Positions 28,601 to 32,396 of a stretch of 32,396 nt of DNA are shown here, in pieces (the first letter of the stretch is position 1; the number at the start of each line of letters is the position of its first letter). Made by a program: the position numbers and the translations under genes. The notes below the pieces were generated by a model. It was not told where the DNA came from and made no database searches. It saw only the letters and a list, made by a program, of their open reading frames with translations. The DNA is from Bradyrhizobium sp. AS23.2 (GTDB lineage Bacteria; Pseudomonadota; Alphaproteobacteria; Rhizobiales; Xanthobacteraceae). The stretch covers positions 1 to 32,396 of the forward strand of contig NZ_LGHM01000182.1 in assembly GCF_001908185.1 (NCBI RefSeq). The letters run 5' to 3'.

Positions 28601-29230
28601 TCACCCCTTCGGCGGCGCCAGCGGTTGCACGATCTCCCTAAACGCGGGCAATCCTTCGCAACGCTCGGCATGCGCTGACAGCGCCGGGTAACGCGCGGCA
28701 TCGAACAATTGCGGATGCGCCTCGCGGGTGAAGCGGACGACGCAGGCGACCGCGATGTCGGCGTGGCCGATGCGGTCACCCAGCCAGTACGGCGTCGTCA
28801 CCTTGCCACGCTCGGCCTCCAGCACACCGAGCACGTCCGAGATCTGCGCCTGGCAGCGCTCGACCCACAGCACAAGCTGCTCCTTCCGCAGCACACGCTC
28901 GTAGAGCAGGCTGACCGCCTTGTCGCCAAGGCCGGAAGCGAGCGCGCAGATGCGCAGGTGACGCCGCCGCTCGGCGCCGCCTCGCGGCAGCATCGCCTTC
29001 TCTGATCCTGCGAGCTCGTCGAGATAATCCAGAATGATCGTGCTCTCGATCAGCGCCTCGCCGTCGTCGAGCACCAGCGTCGGCACGCGGCGCAGCGGAT
29101 TGTACGGCGCGATCTTGTCGGCATCGCCGAAGGTCGACCACGGCTTGTGGTCGAAGGCGAGCCCGTAAAGCCGGAGCGCAATCGCGACGCGGCGGACGAA
29201 GGGAGAGTCGTATTGGCCGATCAGGAACAT
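28601..29230 (-). CDS. Glutathione S-transferase family protein
   Basis: This 209-residue protein has an N-terminal thioredoxin-like GST domain (about 1-78): FLIGQYDSPFVRRVAIAL with Ser9 at the usual catalytic or glutathione-contact position, the cis-proline run RRVPTLVLDDGEALIESTIILDYLDE, then an all-helical C-terminal domain with YWLGDRIGHADIAVACVVRF. The substrate is not predictable; such proteins detoxify electrophiles or act as dehalogenases or isomerases. The start at 29230 is chosen because it opens the first beta strand; the longer frame to 29353 adds 41 residues without conservation. A purine-rich GAGAAGAG lies about 10 bases upstream. It appears to be a single gene; the hairpin at 28241-28269 may end its transcript. 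Confidence 0.9.
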   Translation of the reverse strand: MFLIGQYDSPFVRRVAIALRLYGLAFDHKPWSTFGDADKIAPYNPLRRVPTLVLDDGEALIESTIILDYLDELAGSEKAMLPRGGAERRRHLRICALASGLGDKAVSLLYERVLRKEQLVLWVERCQAQISDVLGVLEAERGKVTTPYWLGDRIGHADIAVACVVRFTREAHPQLFDAARYPALSAHAERCEGLPAFREIVQPLAPPKG

Positions 29231-29541
29231 GGTTCTTGCTCTTCTCAGTCGTTGGGACACGGCAGGGCCATCCAGTTCATCGCCAGAGCGCGCCGGCCGC
29301 AACAAGAATCTGGAAAAGAGAGCAATGTGCCCGCCGCAGCAAAGCGGGATCAATGTGCGGCTCGCTCGTCCGCGCTACGGCCGGCGGCGGCACCTCTGCT
29401 AGGCGTGTACTAGGTCGGCAGTGGTCCACTCGCGTCATCTTTGGCCCGTTCGCCAGATGCCTGCTTATCCCCCGACAGCGGCGGAATAGCAGACTTCCCT
29501 CAACCGCCGCTTCGGGCCACGAGCCGACATGCGGCTGACCC
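29231..29541. other. Gene-poor, relic-like intergenic region
   Basis: Between the GST gene and the transporter remnant I find no supported gene. The sequence around 29430-29540 looks like decayed intergenic DNA seen between rhizobial accessory genes, but this is from memory. The GST promoter should lie in the first 100 bases; no clear hexamers were found. Confidence 0.4.
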
Positions 29542-29665
29542 TCATTCGATCACCTCTTTGGCCTGCGCGAGTAGCGACGGCGGCACTTTGAGGCTGAGCG
29601 ACTTGGCGGTCTTGACGCACCAACTCGAATTTGGCCGGCCGCTGATCGGCAGGTCAGCAAAGCGG
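29542..29665 (-). pseudogene. Remnant of an ABC transporter substrate-binding protein C-terminus
   Basis: Read on the minus strand, the segment encodes ADLP, then after a one-base frame change KFELV, then after another change VKTAKSLSLKVPPSLLAQAKEVIE and a TGA stop. This closely resembles the usual C-terminus of the ABC_sub_bind (TrpX/YtrF-like) family, which I recall as ADLP..Q..KFELVINLKTAKALGL..PPSLLA.ADEVIE. Most of the gene is absent and the remaining part carries shifts and a small deletion, so it is a decayed fragment. The call depends on my recollection of the family and needs a search. Confidence 0.55.
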
Positions 29666-29740
29666 AGATTGCGACTTGGTGACGTCCGGTATCTCCCGTC
29701 AATCCGCTCGGGCTATGAGAATGCTTTTGCGTGCTGAGCG

Positions 29741-30184
29741 TTAACCGTATTTGAGGTCTGTGCTCTGTCCGACCTCGATGAGATAACCGTCAGGATCGCG
29801 GATGTAGCAGCGAATCTCGCCGTACTTGGGAATCGGCTTCGTGATGAACTCGGCCCCCCGACTCTTCCATAGTTCATAGCATGCTTGAATGTCCGCAACG
29901 CGGAGATTCAAAAAACTGTTGATGTGATTCGGGTCGGGGACGCTGAGCGTTACTGTCGGCTTATCCGGGGTCGGCCCGCCGCCAACGTTCAGAATCATCC
30001 AAATATTCGCAAGCTGGAGGTACCCAGGCGCGTTGCCGTCACCAAGACTGAGAATGCGAGCGCCGAAGACCTTTTCGTAGTAGCGAGCCGATCGCTCGAT
30101 GTCGGCGACAGTGAGAAACTGCGCGATGCTCATCCCCTCTCGCGGGGGCATTTCATAGCTCTTCTGTTCGACTTGTACGCTCAT
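29741..30184 (-). CDS. VOC (glyoxalase/bleomycin-resistance-like) family protein
   Basis: This 147-residue protein has the paired beta-alpha-beta-beta-beta layout of the vicinal oxygen chelate superfamily. The first module begins SIAQFLTVADIERSARYYEKVFGARIL, and the second follows after NHINSFLNLRVADIQACYELWKSRGAEF, closing with YIRDPDGYLIEVGQ, whose Glu is the usual C-terminal metal ligand. The specific reaction is not predictable; members include glyoxalases, dioxygenases and resistance proteins. A GGGAG lies 8 bases before the ATG at 30184, and a consensus-like promoter is present upstream. It stands alone between relic sequence and an intergenic gap. Confidence 0.85.
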   Translation of the reverse strand: MSVQVEQKSYEMPPREGMSIAQFLTVADIERSARYYEKVFGARILSLGDGNAPGYLQLANIWMILNVGGGPTPDKPTVTLSVPDPNHINSFLNLRVADIQACYELWKSRGAEFITKPIPKYGEIRCYIRDPDGYLIEVGQSTDLKYG

Positions 30185-30219
30185 TTGACGACTCCCATCC
30201 CGGCAAGCCGATGATGTAA

Positions 30220-30247
30220 ATTATACTCCCGGAAATCCAAACATCAA
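30220..30247 (-). promoter_or_regulatory. Promoter of the VOC gene
   Basis: On the minus strand TTGATG (30242-30247) and a perfect TATAAT (30220-30225) are 16 bases apart, about 35 bases upstream of the VOC start codon. It is the closest match to a sigma-70 consensus in the window, so expression may be constitutive. Confidence 0.7.
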
Positions 30248-30599
30248 TCACGACTGATTGGCGGAGAGGGAGGGATTGTTCCCCGATCTTAAGAGGCCCA
30301 CGTTCCTCAAGCGTTTCTGACCGCTTGGGGTCAATCGCGCCGGTTTTGCCCGATCTCTATCGGGTCCGGTCTACCCCCTCAGCGCCGACATGCAGGCGAG
30401 ATGCGGATTTCGTCGCGAAGGGCCATTAGCGGTCATTGTCGGTGTTGGGCTCGAGGCAGGAATTGGATATAAGATGAGTTATTGAGCCAATCTTCGACCC
30501 TTCTCCATAGATCCGTCTTTATCTTGCAGACGTGCGGTATATTCCAGGAGATCAGGCCGTTGAACGGACATGGGCAACCCTGCGACTAGGGAGCGTCCG
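30248..30599. other. Intergenic region upstream of the secreted pair
   Basis: About 350 bases without a supported gene. The part around 30310-30450 resembles the relic-like sequence at 29430-29540 in character. The promoter of the following gene should lie in the last 120 bases, but no convincing hexamer pair was found. AGGGAG at about 30588-30593 is its ribosome site. Confidence 0.4.
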
Positions 30600-31325
30600 A
30601 TGCGCCAATGGCTATCGCTTACCCTCTGCTTTTTCGGGCTGCTGGCTGCCCCGGCATTTGCGCAAGATGCGACTGTTGAGCTTGACGGCTTTCGCAAATC
30701 GACGAACGACCTAGCCGCCATCACTAAGACCTGGAATCATCACATGACCGTCAGCGATGACGAAATGCGAACGATGCAGGACTTTCTCCATTGGGAGTTT
30801 GAAGGGCCCATCGGTTTCGTGTTCGACCATCAGGTCGCCGGATCCGTGCCCCTCTACCGACTCTATAAACAGGAGGGGTGGCGCGACACCCTGATCGATC
30901 ACCATTTCTTCACGGTCGACCAGACGGAAGCGATGCGAGCCGTGAAGCGAGAGGGTTTCACCGACGAAGGCATTTGCTGCTACATCGCTTCCACACAGCT
31001 TCCGGGGACCGTGCCGCTCTACCGGCTCTACAGCAAGAAACGGATCGATCACTACTACACGGCGTCGCCGCGTGAGCGCGACAGCGCGGAGTTCAACGAC
31101 GGGTACGAGCTCGAGGGCGTGATTGGCTATGTCTGGGAAAAGCCGACGGTCTTAGGCCAGAAGCAGACGCCACAACGAGAGATTGACTGCGACAACCCGG
31201 GCACCCATTTCAATCCCGAGACGGGGCAGCAGGAGCCGAACATCATCTTGTGCGACTCTGGGCCCTCCCGAGCCGAGCTTGGGGCAAGAAAGGCAGACGA
31301 AATGAAATCGCTCCGGCCCCACTAA
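30600..31325 (+). CDS. Secreted protein with DUF5648-like repeats (paralogue A)
   Basis: This 241-residue protein has a clear Sec signal peptide (MRQWLSLTLCFFGLLAAPAFA, cleavage before QDA). The mature part holds two or three copies of a repeat: VPLYRLYKQEG...HHFFTVDQTEAMRAV...EGICCYI, then VPLYRLYSKKRIDHYYTASPRERDSA...ELEGVIGYVW, with a degenerate earlier unit ending EGPIGFVF. This pattern (aromatic-rich strand, HxYT, ER, EG-x-GYV) resembles DUF5648, a domain of secreted proteins of unknown function. A distinct C-terminal tail has two further cysteines (DCDNPG and LCDSG). ATG 30600 is favoured over 30570 because it opens the signal peptide and follows AGGGAG. Its codon use looks less GC-biased than that of the core genes. 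The paralogue follows 35 bases later. Confidence 0.8.
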   Translation: MRQWLSLTLCFFGLLAAPAFAQDATVELDGFRKSTNDLAAITKTWNHHMTVSDDEMRTMQDFLHWEFEGPIGFVFDHQVAGSVPLYRLYKQEGWRDTLIDHHFFTVDQTEAMRAVKREGFTDEGICCYIASTQLPGTVPLYRLYSKKRIDHYYTASPRERDSAEFNDGYELEGVIGYVWEKPTVLGQKQTPQREIDCDNPGTHFNPETGQQEPNIILCDSGPSRAELGARKADEMKSLRPH

Positions 31326-31360
31326 CAGATAAGAGGGGAGTTTCTCGAAAGGAATGTATC

Positions 31361-31969
31361 ATGTCATCGCGAAAATTTGCATCGGCATTGGCGTTGTGCG
31401 CTTGCCTTGCCTTCCCAGGCATGGCCGTTGCCGATGATGTGGCCACAGTGCGGCTTGTAAGTTTGTGGAATCTCAACCCCAACATTGATGTACCTATCGG
31501 AGGCTCGGTCATCCACGGAAATGAGTGCGTGGTGATTTTTCCCAGACGGTGCATTTTTCTGATCACCACCGACACCAATGAGGTAAACACCATCACCTCA
31601 TTCTGGGGATGGCAAAAACGGGACGAGATTGATATGTACGTCTTCAATGTCCCCGTAAGCGGTACCGTCCCCTTGTACAGATACAAAAACGATCGTCTCC
31701 GGGACCACCTCTTCACAACAGATCAAAAAGAGGGCCGCATCGCCGCAGCCCAGTGGGACTATACCGCCGAAGGCATCTGTTGCTACGTATCGGCGACGCA
31801 ACAGCCGAACACGACGCCACTATGGCGCCTTTTCCACCCGGAATCTGGAATTCACTACTACACCATATCGGTCGAAGAGAGAGACTTGCTGCAGTTCGGA
31901 AAAAATTACAAACTCGAAGGCACGGAAGGATACGTGTGGACCTCTCCGGCGACGCTGCCCGCGCAATAG
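31361..31969 (+). CDS. Secreted protein with DUF5648-like repeats (paralogue B)
   Basis: This 202-residue protein has a signal peptide (MSSRKFASALALCACLAFPGMAVA, cleavage before DDV). A unique segment (about 25-85) is followed by the same repeat as in the upstream gene: VPLYRYKNDRLRDHLFTTDQKEGRIAA...EGICCYV, then TPLWRLFHPESGIHYYTISVEERDLLQ...LEGTEGYVW. The EGICCY cysteine pair is shared with paralogue A. The ATG at 31361 is supported by AAAGGA 8 bases upstream; the longer frame from a TTG at 31250 overlaps gene A and is rejected. The two genes are probably co-transcribed and arose by duplication, then diverged. Function is unknown; an exported carbohydrate- or surface-binding role is only a guess. 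Confidence 0.8.
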   Translation: MSSRKFASALALCACLAFPGMAVADDVATVRLVSLWNLNPNIDVPIGGSVIHGNECVVIFPRRCIFLITTDTNEVNTITSFWGWQKRDEIDMYVFNVPVSGTVPLYRYKNDRLRDHLFTTDQKEGRIAAAQWDYTAEGICCYVSATQQPNTTPLWRLFHPESGIHYYTISVEERDLLQFGKNYKLEGTEGYVWTSPATLPAQ

Positions 31970-32396
31970 AAGGGCGCGAGCTGTCGCCTCGGCGTTGTCG
32001 CTCGCTCATTGGACAGGTCATGCAGCGCCTGATCACAACGCGAGTTCCAACTTCGCTGCGCTCGCGCTGGAAAGGAACGATTGCGCTTCTTTCCGGGCAC
32101 AACTTTGCGGGGGCACCCTGTAGCGGGCATGAGACTCCTACCTTACCCGCGGGGATACGTCGGCTTTGGGTCTTGGCTGTGTGAAAACGCCGAGGCGCTT
32201 GATGGCGAGAGAAGAAGCTATTCGTCCACGACCTTCTTAACCCCCAAACTCGCAAGCGCGACCAACTTAAAGCACGAAATGAAGAATGTAATTCTCGCTG
32301 CGTTTCGATCTTTCGTGTTTCTACACAGCCAGGGTCACGAGCGTCGTGTTCTGCAAAAGACGGCTGCCTGCCAACTTCCGCTATGCCACGTTAGCG
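31970..32396. other. Terminal gene-free stretch
   Basis: The last 427 bases have no frame with protein-like features. They contain an inverted repeat with arms at 32175-32188 and 32317-32330 and otherwise look like mixed intergenic or relic sequence. No terminator for the secreted pair is obvious. Confidence 0.4.
32175..32330. repeat. Inverted repeat pair, possible small mobile relic
   Basis: GGCTGTGTGAAAAC (32175-32188) and, inverted, GTTTCTACACAGCC (32317-32330) match at 12 of 14 positions after reverse complementing. The enclosed 128 bases are more AT-rich than the surroundings and lack a gene. Similar GGCTGTGTGAAAAC strings are, from memory, scattered in rhizobial genomes. Confidence 0.5.

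Overview
The window reads as chromosomal DNA of a high-GC alphaproteobacterium, most likely Bradyrhizobium or a close relative. The grounds are dense GC-rich coding, a 184-residue membrane-anchored cytochrome c that matches CycM, a BigR-type sulfur operon, a Tad pilus cluster and rhizobial-style palindromic intergenic repeats. This assignment is inference from gene content; no rRNA or tRNA is present to confirm it.

Layout. (1) 1-4204: the end of a Tad/Flp pilus locus, with tadA/cpaF (5' end outside the window), tadB and tadC on the plus strand, facing a TPR lipoprotein (TadD) on the minus strand. (2) 4298-8702: a calcineurin-like phosphoesterase, a very small membrane protein, an M17 leucyl aminopeptidase whose start is separated from its body by one extra C in a C6 run, and an NlpC/P60 hydrolase overlapping it by 8 bases. 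(3) 8761-11446: a sulfide/persulfide detoxification module. A persulfide-dioxygenase-like hydrolase diverges from bigR, a rhodanese with a membrane tail, and a TauE/SafE exporter, around an AT-rich palindromic operator. (4) 11491-19225: a five-gene minus-strand peptide importer operon, yejA1-yejA2-yejB-yejE-yejF, with two different tandem binding proteins. (5) 19438-21848: cycM, divergent from kdsB (KDO activation for LPS) and prephenate dehydratase. (6) 22006-28206: a luciferase-like monooxygenase, then metF-metH (methionine regeneration) behind an AT-rich promoter and a leader with short stem-loops. (7) 28207-32396: a looser, repeat-rich accessory end with a glutathione S-transferase, a transporter remnant, a VOC protein and two tandem secreted paralogues with DUF5648-like repeats.

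Functional links. The Tad genes form the motor and platform of a type IVb pilus. The bigR module senses reactive sulfur and oxidises or exports it. The Yej operon imports peptides. MetF supplies methyl-tetrahydrofolate to MetH. Two inverted copies of a 150-190 bp palindromic element flank the segment from the monooxygenase to metH.

Most of the window is ordinary core genome. I did not find a convincing new multi-gene system. The items most worth following up are the paralogous secreted pair at 30600-31969, the C-tract frameshift in the aminopeptidase, the metF leader and the repeat pair.
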